Of a stretch of DNA of 64,000 nucleotides, positions 1 to 9,180 are shown one piece after another. The notes beneath the pieces were generated by a model that was not told the DNA's origin, made no database searches, and was given only the letters and a program-made list of their open reading frames with translations. The DNA is taken from the NCBI RefSeq assembly GCF_011762155.1, contig NZ_JAASQL010000001.1, positions 434,001 through 498,000 on the forward strand. Direction: 5' to 3'. Position numbers and translations under genes: made by a program. This stretch comes from Wenyingzhuangia heitensis (GTDB lineage: Bacteria; Bacteroidota; Bacteroidia; Flavobacteriales; Flavobacteriaceae). Each line of letters begins with the position of its first letter. Positions within the stretch are counted from its first letter, which is position 1.

Positions 1-1
1 T

Positions 2-424
2 AACAATTTAGTGGGAGCTATTAAAAATCAAGCAAAAGATGTAGACCAAGCTTCTGCTGCTTTAATTACCGACTTAAAACAACGTGGTTTGTTAGATGAA
101 ACCTTAGTCATTTGGGGAGGTGAGTTTGGAAGGACTAATTATTGTCAGGGAAAATTAACGCAAAAAAATTACGGAAGAGATCATCATCCAAGATGTTTTA
201 GCATGTTTATGGCCGGTGGTGGTATTAAAGCGGGAACCGTATATGGTGAAACCGATGAATTAGGATATAATATTGTAGAAAACCCTGTTCATATTCACGA
301 TTTACATGCAACTATTATGCACTTAATGGGCTTAGATCATGAGCGATTAACGTATAAGCATTTAGGAAGAAGATTTAGATTGACAGATGTACACGGAAAC
401 GTGGTTAAAGATATTATTTCGTAA
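2..424 (+). CDS. DUF1501 domain protein, C-terminal part (cut by window edge)
   Basis: The reading frame is open from the left edge of the window, so only the last ~140 residues are seen. Motifs typical of the DUF1501 (sulfatase-like, alkaline-phosphatase fold) C-terminus are visible: [16 protein letters not shown], and a terminal part with [23 protein letters not shown]1501 proteins are usually partnered with planctomycete cytochrome c (PSD1/PSCyt) proteins and are thought to act in the periplasm on sulfated or other polysaccharide-derived compounds; the exact reaction is not established. The next gene starts 2 bp after the stop and carries a cytochrome-c motif, so the pair is one operon. 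The true start lies outside the window. Confidence 0.88.
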   Translation, partial: NNLVGAIKNQAKDVDQASAALITDLKQRGLLDETLVIWGGEFGRTNYCQGKLTQKNYGRDHHPRCFSMFMAGGGIKAGTVYGETDELGYNIVENPVHIHDLHATIMHLMGLDHERLTYKHLGRRFRLTDVHGNVVKDIIS

Positions 425-426
425 GG

Positions 427-2520
427 ATGAAGAACAAAACAAAATATGTATTACAGTTATTGTTTGTATTACACGTGTTTTTAGGATTTTTATTAGTTTT
501 TGAAAATGCTGTACAAGTGCCTTACTGGGTACAGCCTTTAGGAAGAATGCACCCTATTATATTGCATTTTCCGGTAGCTTTTATTGGTTTGTTGGTGTTG
601 TTTACCTTCGCTAAAAAAAGCACTGAAAAGGAAACGTATCAGAAAATACATTATCAATTATTACTACTTACTGCTTTTACTACCGTAATCGCAACCATTA
701 TGGGGTTTTTACTTTCTTTAGAAGGGTATGAGTCAGACTTAATGCAATTGCACAAATGGTTAGGAGTTGCACTTAGTTTTTACATGTATTTGTTAGTTTC
801 AATTTATTCTAAAAAAGTATACACACCTTTGTTATACATGGGTTTGGTATTGGTGGTTTTTGTTGGACATTATGGTGCTGGACTAACACACGGAAGTACT
901 TTTATAACAGAGCCTTTACAGGTTGAAGAGGAGGTAAACGAAAATAGTTCTGTGTACGCAGCCCACATTCAGCCTATTTTAAACAATAAATGTAAAAGTT
1001 GTCACAATGCAGAAAAACCAAAAGGAGGTTTAGATGTAACGAGTATTGAGGCTATTAAAAAAGGAGGAAAGCACGGAGATTTGTGGTTAGCTCATCAGCC
1101 AGAAAAGAGTGTGTTTTTAAAAAGAGTTTTGTTGCCGTTATCTCATAAAAAACACATGGCTCCAGATGGGAAACCTCAGCTAACAAAAGAAGAAATAGGA
1201 TTGATTTCTTTGTGGATTCATCAAGGGATTAATGATACAATTCGTTTAGCTGACTTAAAAGAAACAGACACTTTAAAACAATTGATTAAAACAAAGTGGA
1301 CAACAAAAGAAACGACTCCTAGTTATGATTTTTCTTTTGCAGATGATCAAGTCATCAATCATTTAAGTACTTCTCCTTATATAAGTATTCATACAAAGTC
1401 TGTAAATTCTCCTGCTTTAGATATAACCGTTTATGGAGGTGCAGCGTATAACACTAAGTTTTTAGAGGATTTAATTCCTGTAAAAGAGCAAATGGTTTCT
1501 TTAAACACATCTAATTTGGCAGTTACAGATAAAGATGTAAGTGTAATAAAAGAATTTAAAAACTTAGAAGTTTTAATATTAAACAATACAAATATTACGA
1601 ATAAGGCGATTGTTGATTTAAAAAGCTTAAAAAATTTAACCAAATTATCTGTTTGTGGAACTCAGCTAGATGGCAAAGCTATAGAGGATTTAAAAGACTT
1701 AAAAAGTTTAAATACATTGTGTATTTGGGGAACTAAAATCACTAAAAAAGACACTCAAAAATTATTGACATATTTACCTAATTTAAACATTGAAAGAGGA
1801 GTGAAAAATTCCGATAAAAAAGGGATTGTAGCTCCTCCTAAAATTATTGGGAAAGAAAACGTAAAACAAAACGGAGACGTAATTTATTTAAAACATTTAG
1901 ATCACAACGCGATTGTTAAATACAGTTTAGGTAAGGAAGTAAACAAAGATTCTGAAACTTATAAAGATGGAATTGTTATTGATTTTAAAGATAAAAATGC
2001 AGTTGTTATAAAAGCAAGAGCCTATAAAGAAGGAAAAAATCCGAGTGATGAAATTAAATTTAAAGTCTTTAAAAACAGTATTAAGATAAATTCTTTAACC
2101 ACTAATTTTCCTAATGAAATGGCCGATTACTTTGGAAATGGAGAAACATTACTTATAGATAATTATTTAGCACAAGGTACTGTTACAAATCAAGGGTGGG
2201 TTTCTTACCTTCCTAAAGAAACATTGGTTGCTGTTTTAGATGTAAAAGATAATACTCAAAAAATAAGCGAATTGGTTTTATACTGTGGTACATTTTATAG
2301 ATTTAGGTTTAATTGTTTAAATGCTGTAAAAGTGTGGGGGAGTAATACTAAAGAAAATTGGAAATTGTTAGATAAGATCACCTATCCTGTTAAGAAAAAA
2401 TTTGACAATCAGTTTCAGATAAGATTAAAGTTAAAGAATACAAATTATTCTTATTATAAAGTAGAGGTTGCTATTGGAAAATCTAAAAAATTATTTATTT
2501 CTCAGGCTTTTTTGTATTAA
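427..2520 (+). CDS. Multidomain membrane protein: DUF2231-like, planctomycete-type cytochrome c, LRR-like and galactose-binding-like domains
   Basis: 697 residues. The N-terminal ~165 residues hold four to five membrane helices and a MHPIILHFPVAF motif as in DUF2231 proteins. At residues 189-193 there is a single CxxCH haem-binding motif (C189, C192, H193) in a PSCyt1-like context (HIQPILNNKCKSCH). Residues ~350-455 look like leucine-rich repeats (spaced NLEVLILNNTNIT, NLTKLSVCGTQLD). Residues ~475-550 resemble a chitobiase C-terminal beta-sandwich, and the last ~145 residues resemble an F5/8 discoidin-like fold. Likely anchored in the inner membrane with the haem domain outside. The start follows the DUF1501 stop by 2 bp, indicating translational coupling. 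A redox partner role for DUF1501 is inferred from gene pairing, not shown. Confidence 0.82.
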   Translation: MKNKTKYVLQLLFVLHVFLGFLLVFENAVQVPYWVQPLGRMHPIILHFPVAFIGLLVLFTFAKKSTEKETYQKIHYQLLLLTAFTTVIATIMGFLLSLEGYESDLMQLHKWLGVALSFYMYLLVSIYSKKVYTPLLYMGLVLVVFVGHYGAGLTHGSTFITEPLQVEEEVNENSSVYAAHIQPILNNKCKSCHNAEKPKGGLDVTSIEAIKKGGKHGDLWLAHQPEKSVFLKRVLLPLSHKKHMAPDGKPQLTKEEIGLISLWIHQGINDTIRLADLKETDTLKQLIKTKWTTKETTPSYDFSFADDQVINHLSTSPYISIHTKSVNSPALDITVYGGAAYNTKFLEDLIPVKEQMVSLNTSNLAVTDKDVSVIKEFKNLEVLILNNTNITNKAIVDLKSLKNLTKLSVCGTQLDGKAIEDLKDLKSLNTLCIWGTKITKKDTQKLLTYLPNLNIERGVKNSDKKGIVAPPKIIGKENVKQNGDVIYLKHLDHNAIVKYSLGKEVNKDSETYKDGIVIDFKDKNAVVIKARAYKEGKNPSDEIKFKVFKNSIKINSLTTNFPNEMADYFGNGETLLIDNYLAQGTVTNQGWVSYLPKETLVAVLDVKDNTQKISELVLYCGTFYRFRFNCLNAVKVWGSNTKENWKLLDKITYPVKKKFDNQFQIRLKLKNTNYSYYKVEVAIGKSKKLFISQAFLY

Positions 2521-2578
2521 AATGTGGTTTTTGGTGTTTTATGTTTAATAAAACAGCGTTTGTGTTGTGATAATTGTT

Positions 2579-2617
2579 GTTTTAGCCTTAGTTTTGTAAC
2601 TAAACTAAGGCTAAAAC
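2579..2617 (+). promoter_or_regulatory. Perfect 16-bp inverted repeat overlapping a promoter -7 box and the leader of the next gene
   Basis: Arms at 2579-2594 and 2602-2617 are perfectly complementary with a 7-base spacer. The left arm contains TAGTTTTG (2589-2596), an exact match to the Bacteroidota -7 consensus TAnnTTTG, with a TTG at 2565-2567 as a possible -33 element. The right arm ends 2 bp before the ATG at 2620. The T-rich arm comes first and the A-rich arm second, with no T-run after, so it is not a normal terminator for the upstream operon. It could be an operator for a dimeric regulator or a leader hairpin that affects initiation. Confidence 0.6.
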
Positions 2618-2619
2618 AA

Positions 2620-3780
2620 ATGAAAACTAAATTATTAATACTATGGATACTTTTGTCGTGTTCTGTTTTTTCTCAAGAGAAGAAAATTGGAATTACAGGA
2701 AAAGTAGTTGACGGAACCGATTTTGGAGTTGCTTTTACTTCAGTAACTATTAGCTCTACCTATATTGGTACAGTTTGTAATGACGAGGGAGAATTTGGAT
2801 TAATAGTATCGGAAAAACATATAAAAGATACGTTAGAAATTTCTACCATTGGATTTAAAACATTAAAAGTCCCTATTAAAGATTACTTAGCTCAGCAAGA
2901 AAAAAAGATTGTACTTAAAGAGGATGTGGTGAGTTTAGATGAGGTTCAAATTTTGTCACCAGAGAAGTATGTGGATCTAGCTAGAAAAGCCATCAAAAAA
3001 ACAACACTAAGAAAAACACATCAGTTAAATATTTTATATCGTAGATTTTCTACAGAAAACCATACTTCTAGGTTTTTGGTAGAACATTATATTAAGGCTT
3101 TAGATAGAGGAATGGGTTCTTATCAGTTAGACAAAAAAGTGATTAGCGAGATTAGAAAGTCTGGAGATTACCGTTTTCTTAAAAAGAAACAAAGTTACCA
3201 CGCCATAGATGTAATGATTAATAGACATCCTATTAGAACAGGTGAGTATAGAAATGGTTACGAATGGAAAAAGACAGGAGGAACTACCTACGATGGTGAG
3301 GACATTATAATTTTAGAAGGAAAGCATAAAAAAAATAAATGGAAAAAAATCACATTATATGTAGGGTTAGACAATTATGGAATTTATAAAATAGAAACTT
3401 CAGATTTAGATGCTGTTTATTTGTATAAAAAACATAAAAATGGAAAATTATTTTTAAGCTACCATAACAGAGAGTGGAAAAGTGATATGAGAATTACCGA
3501 CGTACAGAAAAAGTTACTAAAGATTAACAAAAATAAAATTGAGGTTTCTTATAGGCACGAGGCTATGGTACTAAATATAGAAACCGATAGAAAGAAAATG
3601 GATGTAGAGGGTACCGCAATTGGTAACAAAGATATGGGGGATTATGAATTGCCCTACAACCCTGCTTTTTGGAAAGAATTAAACATGCCACCAGAATCTA
3701 CTTTTTATAAAAAATCTGTAAAAGAGCTAGAATCTATATACAAAGTAAGCTTAGAGGATCAATATAAAAATGCAAATTAA
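2620..3780 (+). CDS. Secreted protein with N-terminal carboxypeptidase-regulatory-like domain
   Basis: 386 residues from the ATG at 2620. The frame is open upstream to 2524, but only this start gives a signal peptide (MKTKLLILWILLSCSVFSQ), and the upstream stretch contains the promoter and a palindrome. Residues ~25-105 match the CarboxypepD_reg-like fold common at the N-terminus of Bacteroidota envelope proteins (ITGKVVDGTDFGVAFTSVTI, NDEGEFGL, ISTIGFKTL). The remaining ~280 residues are charged, lysine-rich and predicted beta-rich; I do not recognise a catalytic domain. No TonB plug or barrel is present. It is transcribed alone and followed by a good terminator. Export to periplasm or outer membrane is likely; the function is unknown. 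Confidence 0.78.
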   Translation: MKTKLLILWILLSCSVFSQEKKIGITGKVVDGTDFGVAFTSVTISSTYIGTVCNDEGEFGLIVSEKHIKDTLEISTIGFKTLKVPIKDYLAQQEKKIVLKEDVVSLDEVQILSPEKYVDLARKAIKKTTLRKTHQLNILYRRFSTENHTSRFLVEHYIKALDRGMGSYQLDKKVISEIRKSGDYRFLKKKQSYHAIDVMINRHPIRTGEYRNGYEWKKTGGTTYDGEDIIILEGKHKKNKWKKITLYVGLDNYGIYKIETSDLDAVYLYKKHKNGKLFLSYHNREWKSDMRITDVQKKLLKINKNKIEVSYRHEAMVLNIETDRKKMDVEGTAIGNKDMGDYELPYNPAFWKELNMPPESTFYKKSVKELESIYKVSLEDQYKNAN

Positions 3781-3787
3781 TACAAGT

Positions 3788-3816
3788 AAAAGCTGTCTGT
3801 TAAAGGCAGCTTTTTT
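3788..3816 (+). terminator. Rho-independent terminator
   Basis: Stem AAAAGCTGTC / GGCAGCTTTT (one G-T pair) with loop TGTTAAA and a run of six T, 8 bp after the stop of the preceding gene. Confidence 0.85.
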
Positions 3817-3871
3817 AATTTAGGACTCTTTTATAAAACAAAATAAAATAGAGTTTACTCAGTAAATAGAC

Positions 3872-5353
3872 ATGTATAAAACATTTTTTATAATCATTTT
3901 TATCAGCTTATTTAGTCTGATTTCTTTTTCACAAGAAAGCAAACAAGATAGTTTGTTGAAAAAAATTGAGATAGATTTAAAATATTCTAAGCAATTAATA
4001 ACCATAGCCAATTATCCAGAGGCTTATGATAAAATTTGGGATGCTTTAATTGCCTCAGATTCTTTAAAAAATCCTGTAATAAAGTACAAGGCTTATCAAA
4101 ATCTGTCTTTGTTGTATTCTATTTTTTATAAAAATAAAAAAGCTATTTCGGCTATAGATTCTATGTTTTTGTACGCTTATAAAAGTAATGTCTTAAAAAA
4201 TATTAATATAAAATCTGACTTATATTACACCGCAGCATTAACGTATAGAATGAACGAAAACTATTCGGAAGCTAAGCGAAATTTAGACATAAGTGAACAT
4301 TTACTCGATTCTATAAACTCAACTTTTAACAGAAAAATTTATGTGTTAACAGAAAAAGCTCACATGTATACTTTAACCAATAAGTATGAGGAGTCTGAAA
4401 AAATATTAACTAAAATTTTAAAAGAAATTTCTGAGGGGCACAATTATGCCTCTATTATTTATTCTATGTTGGGAGATTTGTATGTTAAAAAAAATGAGAG
4501 CTTAAAGGCGTTAACGTTTTATAATAAAAGTCTAAAAATTATTTCAAAACAACACAAACGCATTGGTCTTCAGGTGAGTTTGTTAGAAAAAGCAGCTAAA
4601 ATTAATCATCAGCTAGAGAATTATAAATTGGCTTACCAGCAAGTAAATGAGTCTAAGGTTTTGGGGGATAGTTTATTTGGAAGTCAAAGTATCCAAAACA
4701 AACAACTTTTTGAAATTAAAGATTCTTATAGAAATACCCTGGTAAAAAATAACAAAATTAAAAAAGAGCAAGAATTAAAATTGATAAAAGCAGAAAAAGA
4801 GAAATTGAATTTACAGTTAATTTTTTCTGTTGTTTTGGTTGTAATTACAATTTTGGTATCCTTTTTTGGAATCAGATTGACTCGAAAAAAAATGGTTGTA
4901 GAAAAAAAATTACTTACCGAAAGAGCCAACGCAGAACTTGAAATAAAGAAAAAAGAGTTGGCAGTTACAGCTTTACAGTTGATAGAAAAAGACAAACTGT
5001 TAGAAGAAATTAAAAAAGGATTAGAAGAAATTAAAAGAGACAAAGATGACACTTTTGTAGAACAGATAAAAAGTACGATTAACGTAAATTCTGCCAAAAC
5101 ATGGGAGGAGTTTGAGACTAGATTTATACAGGTAAATAACTCTTTTTACGAGTCTTTAGGACAAAAACATACCAATCTTAGTAGAAATGAATTAAAACTA
5201 TGTGCTTTGGTAAAATTGAATTTCTCTACCAAAGAAATGTCACAGTTATTAGGAGTGTCTGCAGATAGTGTAAACAAAGCACGTTATAGATTACGAAAAA
5301 AATTAGAGCTAAAAAGAGATGATAATTTGGTTACCTATATCAATAGTATTTAA
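3872..5353 (+). CDS. Signal peptide - TPR - transmembrane - LuxR-like HTH regulator
   Basis: 493 residues. A signal peptide (first ~21 residues) is followed by tetratricopeptide-like helical repeats to ~residue 300, one membrane helix at ~314-336 (LIFSVVLVVITILVSFFGI), a charged coiled coil, and a C-terminal helix-turn-helix (residues ~435-490: LSRNELKLCALVKLNFST, EMSQLLGVSADSVNKARYRL). This is the common Bacteroidota membrane regulator layout in which a periplasmic TPR sensor is joined to a cytoplasmic DNA-binding domain; its ligand is not known. Monocistronic, between terminators. The neighbouring convergent GH3 gene shares the downstream terminator only. Confidence 0.87.
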   Translation: MYKTFFIIIFISLFSLISFSQESKQDSLLKKIEIDLKYSKQLITIANYPEAYDKIWDALIASDSLKNPVIKYKAYQNLSLLYSIFYKNKKAISAIDSMFLYAYKSNVLKNINIKSDLYYTAALTYRMNENYSEAKRNLDISEHLLDSINSTFNRKIYVLTEKAHMYTLTNKYEESEKILTKILKEISEGHNYASIIYSMLGDLYVKKNESLKALTFYNKSLKIISKQHKRIGLQVSLLEKAAKINHQLENYKLAYQQVNESKVLGDSLFGSQSIQNKQLFEIKDSYRNTLVKNNKIKKEQELKLIKAEKEKLNLQLIFSVVLVVITILVSFFGIRLTRKKMVVEKKLLTERANAELEIKKKELAVTALQLIEKDKLLEEIKKGLEEIKRDKDDTFVEQIKSTINVNSAKTWEEFETRFIQVNNSFYESLGQKHTNLSRNELKLCALVKLNFSTKEMSQLLGVSADSVNKARYRLRKKLELKRDDNLVTYINSI

Positions 5354-5418
5354 GCATCTCGACTCGATGCCTCGATTTAAAATTAACATTTCGGGTGTTC
5401 GAGCGGAGTTGAGAACCT
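5354..5418. repeat. Fragment of a flavobacterial intergenic repeat (TCGA-rich)
   Basis: Directly after the TPR-HTH stop lies a locally GC-richer stretch with GCATC...GATGC and repeated CTCGA/TCGAG words, including TTCGAGCGGAGTTGAGA. It resembles the degenerate interspersed repeats seen between genes of Flavobacteriaceae, and shares TCGA-centred words with the element at 9181-9341. The rest of the gap to 5591 holds only the terminator at 5511-5543; no gene is seen. Confidence 0.5.
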
Positions 5419-5510
5419 AAATATTTCTTATTACAAAAAGTTTTAATATCTAAAAGAGCTGCATCTTTTCCAAAATATAGGGCTTACTCCATAAGATAAA
5501 TCACATAAAA

Positions 5511-5543
5511 AAACCTCAGACAATTCTATATTGTCTGAGGTTT
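5511..5543. terminator. Bidirectional terminator between convergent genes
   Basis: Perfect 14-bp stem AAACCTCAGACAAT (5511-5524) / ATTGTCTGAGGTTT (5530-5543) with a 5-base loop, A-rich on the left flank and T-rich on the right; serves the TPR-HTH gene and the convergent GH3 gene. Confidence 0.87.
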
Positions 5544-5591
5544 GTCTTTTAGTTATAAATACACGAATATATGTATAAATAAATCTCTGGA

Positions 5592-8171
5592 TTATTTAGA
5601 GGTATCTATAATTTTAGAAATCACAAATGGCTTCACCTTTCCAGGAGGAATTATCTTAATAGATTCATGCTCTACAGTACCACTTCTTGTTTTAATTCTT
5701 AAACGCACTGGCTGACCATATTCTGGAGGAATAGGAATTTTAATAGCAAGGTTACGTTGTTTGTTTAAAATAGTATAGGTTCCAATAGAATTTCCAGACA
5801 TAAAGGTTTCTATCACTGCTTCTTTAGTTGCAAATTTAAAGTTTAGTTCAGCATTCCAAGTATTTACATAAAAACCAGGATCAACAAATGTAATCTCATA
5901 TTCTATCCATTTAGAAGTGTCTTCTTCTTTAATGTTAGTTGTGTTTTTATTAGCTTGATTTTTATATAAGTAGTCCCAGCTTCTTCCGTGTTTGTTCACA
6001 TCAAAATTATAGAACGCACTTTTTTGTCCTACTTTAATTTCTGGAATAGCTCCTGCTTTAACCTGAATGGTTTTTGTAGTGCTAATATTGTCACTAGAGT
6101 TTCCAACCAAAATTTCAAAAGTTCCTTTTTCTACCTTTAGTTTTCCTTTTTTAGAATTGTAGTAAGCAAATGCTTCGTAAGGTATTTTAATTTCTACTTT
6201 GTTAGATTTTCCTGGAGCTACAGACACACGTTTAAAACCTTTTAAAGCTTTTATAGGTGTTTTTTTAGAGCTTTTTAAGTTTCTAATGTATACTTGAACT
6301 ACTTCATCTCCATTTACAGCTCCTGTATTTGTTACATTTGCTGTTACAGTAATAAACTCATCAGCTTTTAATTTTTTCTTATCTATAGCAATAGCATCAA
6401 TTTTAAATTGAGTGTAACTTAATCCATATCCAAAAGGGTATAAAGGCTCTCCTTTAAAATACATATAAGTTCTGTTACCTCCAGCAATTTTATAATTGTG
6501 AAAATCAGGTAAATCGTTGTCAGATTGGTACCAGGTAGCATTTAATTTTCCACCAGGGTTTACATCACCAAATAATACTTTAGCCAACGCAGTTCCTTGC
6601 TCTTGTCCGTTTGGCCAAGCACATACAATTCCGGGTATGTTTTTTTGTTCCCAAGTAATAGCAGTAGGTCCACTAGGAACTAAAACTAAAATCACATTTT
6701 TATTTACTGCTTGTACCGCTTTAATTAATTTGTGTTGATTTCCTGGTAGTTTTATAGAGGTTCTATCTGTGTTTTCGGTAGAGGTGGTCTCATCATTACC
6801 AACTACTAAAATTACTTGTTCCGATTTTTTAGCAAGCTCTACAGCTTCGGCAATTTTTTTAGCATCGTCGTCCTTTGCAGTTACCTCACAACCTTGAGCA
6901 AAACTTACAGTAGCATTGGTATAAGCTTTTATTCCGTCTAACGGACTAATTTTACTTTTAGGATGTCCAGAATATATTCCCATCCAACATCTGTTGGCAA
7001 AAGGACCAATCATAGCAATGCTTTGGATGTCCTTTTTTAAAGGAAGTACCTTTTCGTTTTTTAACAAAACAATAGACTCTTCTGCGGCTTTTAAAGCCAA
7101 TGCTTTGTGGGTGTCACACTCTAAAACACTTTCAGGGATTTTAGAATATGGGTTTAGTTTAGCATCGTCAAAATCACCTGTCATAAAACGCAATCTTAAC
7201 AATCTACTTACAGCAATGTCTAGGTCTTTTTCGGTAAGTAAACCTTGTTCTAGTGCCTTTGGTAAAGCATTTACCATTGGAGCATTTCTTACGTTGTTTC
7301 TAAAACATTCTTGATCTACTCCTGCTTTAATAGCCATGGCAGCTGCTTCGGGTTGCGTTTTTGCATATTTCATACGTTTTTCTAATCCTTGTACGGCTGC
7401 CCAATCTGCAATTACATACCCTTTAAAACCCCATTCGTTACGCAAAACACCGTTTACCAACCAATCGTGTGCAGAACAAGGAATTCCGTTCAATCCATTC
7501 AAAGCAGTCATAATTCCGGTAGCTTGTTCATCAACAATACAAGCTTTGTAAGCAGGAAAATAGTATTCATATAAATCCTTTTTTCCAATGTTAGAATGTA
7601 TTATTTCTCTTTTAGTTTCAACATTATTAGCCACATAGTGTTTTACTGTAGTTACGGTTTTTACATAGTTAGGGTCGTTACCTTGCATTCCTCTAACATA
7701 CATACGTGCTATTTCAGACATTAAAAAAGGATCTTCACTGTAACATTCTCCATTACGTCCCCATCTAGGATCACGAGCCATGTTAACGGTAGGAGAAAAC
7801 ATCATCACTTCTTTTTTACCCATGTTTTTTAAAGCTCTTGCTTCGTTAGAAATAGCAGTAGCTACATCAAACATTAAATCGGGGTTCCAGGTAGCACCCA
7901 TGGCAATGTTTTGTGGAAACTGAGTAGCGTTCCAACCAATTATACCATGTAAAGCTTCTCCATACCATTCAAAAGATGGAATTCCTAATCTTTTAATTTC
8001 TGGAATTCTAGATCCGCAGTAACTAATTTTTTCTTCCAAAGTCATTTTAGAGATTAAATCTTCAACTCGGTCGTTTACATTTGCTTTTGGGTCTTTCCAT
8101 GTTTGAGCATTGATGGTCAAAACACTTGTAAGAAAGTAAACAAAACAAATAATTGTCTTAAAATATTTCAT
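5592..8171 (-). CDS. Secreted glycoside hydrolase family 3 (beta-glucosidase / beta-xylosidase type)
   Basis: 859 residues with signal peptide (cleavage near INA-Q22). The GH3 N-terminal barrel is clear: ERxLISKMTLEEK-like start, EALHG, SPTVNMARDPRWGRN, VKHYVANN, and KGYVIADW, whose Asp256 is the predicted nucleophile (the family usually has SDW; here ADW). The GH3 C-terminal domain and FGYGLSYTQF (~580) follow, then a fibronectin-III-like domain (~600-690, VNGDEVVQVYI, KALKGFKRV) and an extra C-terminal beta-sandwich (~730-850, DTSKWIEYEITF) resembling a carbohydrate-binding module. It removes terminal beta-linked sugars from oligosaccharides; glucose versus xylose specificity cannot be read by eye. 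Not in an obvious polysaccharide utilisation locus: no SusCD beside it. Confidence 0.93.
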   Translation of the reverse strand: MKYFKTIICFVYFLTSVLTINAQTWKDPKANVNDRVEDLISKMTLEEKISYCGSRIPEIKRLGIPSFEWYGEALHGIIGWNATQFPQNIAMGATWNPDLMFDVATAISNEARALKNMGKKEVMMFSPTVNMARDPRWGRNGECYSEDPFLMSEIARMYVRGMQGNDPNYVKTVTTVKHYVANNVETKREIIHSNIGKKDLYEYYFPAYKACIVDEQATGIMTALNGLNGIPCSAHDWLVNGVLRNEWGFKGYVIADWAAVQGLEKRMKYAKTQPEAAAMAIKAGVDQECFRNNVRNAPMVNALPKALEQGLLTEKDLDIAVSRLLRLRFMTGDFDDAKLNPYSKIPESVLECDTHKALALKAAEESIVLLKNEKVLPLKKDIQSIAMIGPFANRCWMGIYSGHPKSKISPLDGIKAYTNATVSFAQGCEVTAKDDDAKKIAEAVELAKKSEQVILVVGNDETTSTENTDRTSIKLPGNQHKLIKAVQAVNKNVILVLVPSGPTAITWEQKNIPGIVCAWPNGQEQGTALAKVLFGDVNPGGKLNATWYQSDNDLPDFHNYKIAGGNRTYMYFKGEPLYPFGYGLSYTQFKIDAIAIDKKKLKADEFITVTANVTNTGAVNGDEVVQVYIRNLKSSKKTPIKALKGFKRVSVAPGKSNKVEIKIPYEAFAYYNSKKGKLKVEKGTFEILVGNSSDNISTTKTIQVKAGAIPEIKVGQKSAFYNFDVNKHGRSWDYLYKNQANKNTTNIKEEDTSKWIEYEITFVDPGFYVNTWNAELNFKFATKEAVIETFMSGNSIGTYTILNKQRNLAIKIPIPPEYGQPVRLRIKTRSGTVEHESIKIIPPGKVKPFVISKIIDTSK

Positions 8172-8302
8172 AGAATAAATGTGTTAATAATTATTCTTTA
8201 AAAGTAGTTTTAAGTCTATAGAGAATTAAAAAAAGGGTATGGACATAATAAGGACAAGTCCTGTTTTAAAGGATTTGTGGTAGGTTTTAGGATAGAATTA
8301 CA

Positions 8303-9070
8303 TCAAACTCCAAAAACATCTTTGCTATTCTGTGTCGTAATTTCTGCAATTTCTGTTAAAGATTTTTGATAAATAGTAGCTAGTTTTTCGGCCACGTTTA
8401 CCGTGTACATAGATTCGTTTCGTTTTCCTCTAAAAGGAGTAGGAGCTAAATAAGGTGCATCGGTTTCTAGTACAATATGTTGTAAAGGAATCTCCGTTAA
8501 AAATTTGTCTATTTTACCATTCTTAAAAGTAGATACTCCACCAATCCCTAATTTTAAATTGTAACCAATGGCTTTTTTAGCATCTTCTAAAGTTCCCGTA
8601 AAACAATGAAAAATCCCGAATAACTTTTCTGATTTTTCTTCTTCTAAAATTTCAAAAACTTCAGTAAAAGCATTTCTACAATGTATGTTAATTGGCAGGC
8701 CTAGTTCTTTTGCCCATTGCACTTGGGTTTTAAAGGCTTCTTTTTGTTGATGGATGTAAGTAGCATCCCAATACAAATCAATACCAATTTCTCCCACAGC
8801 CACAAACTTTCCTGTTTCTAACCATTCTCTAGCAATGGCAAGTTCTTCTTTATAGTTTTCTTTAATGTGAGTAGGGTGTACACCCATCATTAAATGTACA
8901 TTTTCAGGAAAAGCCTCAGACACTTTAAACATACTTTGGGTGTATTCAGAATCTACAGACGGAATAAACATACGTTCTACACCCGCATCAATCGCTCGCT
9001 GAATCATGTCATTTCTGTCTTCATCAAATTGTTCGCTATTTAAATGGGTGTGGGTGTCTGTAAAAATCAT
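8303..9070 (-). CDS. TatD family metal-dependent hydrolase (DNase)
   Basis: 255 residues from ATG at 9070 (MIFTDTHTHLNSEQFDEDR). The frame runs open to 9292, but the extra residues are translated from an intergenic repeat and have no family counterpart; TatD proteins normally begin at the HxH strand. Motifs: DTHTHLN (metal HxH), VAVGEIGIDLYWD (catalytic Glu), PINIHCRNAF (His), FHCFTG (His), ETDAPYLAPTPFRGKRNES (metal Asp). TatD enzymes are Mg2+-dependent nucleases acting in DNA degradation or repair in the cytoplasm. It reads toward the GH3 gene, with 130 bp between. Confidence 0.93.
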   Translation of the reverse strand: MIFTDTHTHLNSEQFDEDRNDMIQRAIDAGVERMFIPSVDSEYTQSMFKVSEAFPENVHLMMGVHPTHIKENYKEELAIAREWLETGKFVAVGEIGIDLYWDATYIHQQKEAFKTQVQWAKELGLPINIHCRNAFTEVFEILEEEKSEKLFGIFHCFTGTLEDAKKAIGYNLKLGIGGVSTFKNGKIDKFLTEIPLQHIVLETDAPYLAPTPFRGKRNESMYTVNVAEKLATIYQKSLTEIAEITTQNSKDVFGV

Positions 9071-9180
9071 CAATCTAAAGTTTGGCACAAATATAAGTAT
9101 CCATTTGTTTTTAGCGGTATGCTTAAAACGAAATAAGTGTTGAGAACGATTTTTATCATAAAAAGCATTCCCCTTCGCAG

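Noticed and set aside
2579-2617. Terminator for the upstream operon
   Set aside because: The arms are T-rich then A-rich and no T-run follows; it overlaps a -7 box.
4726-5097. Long antisense frame inside the TPR-HTH gene
   Set aside because: Low-complexity shadow of a lysine- and glutamate-rich coiled coil; no start signals or homology pattern.
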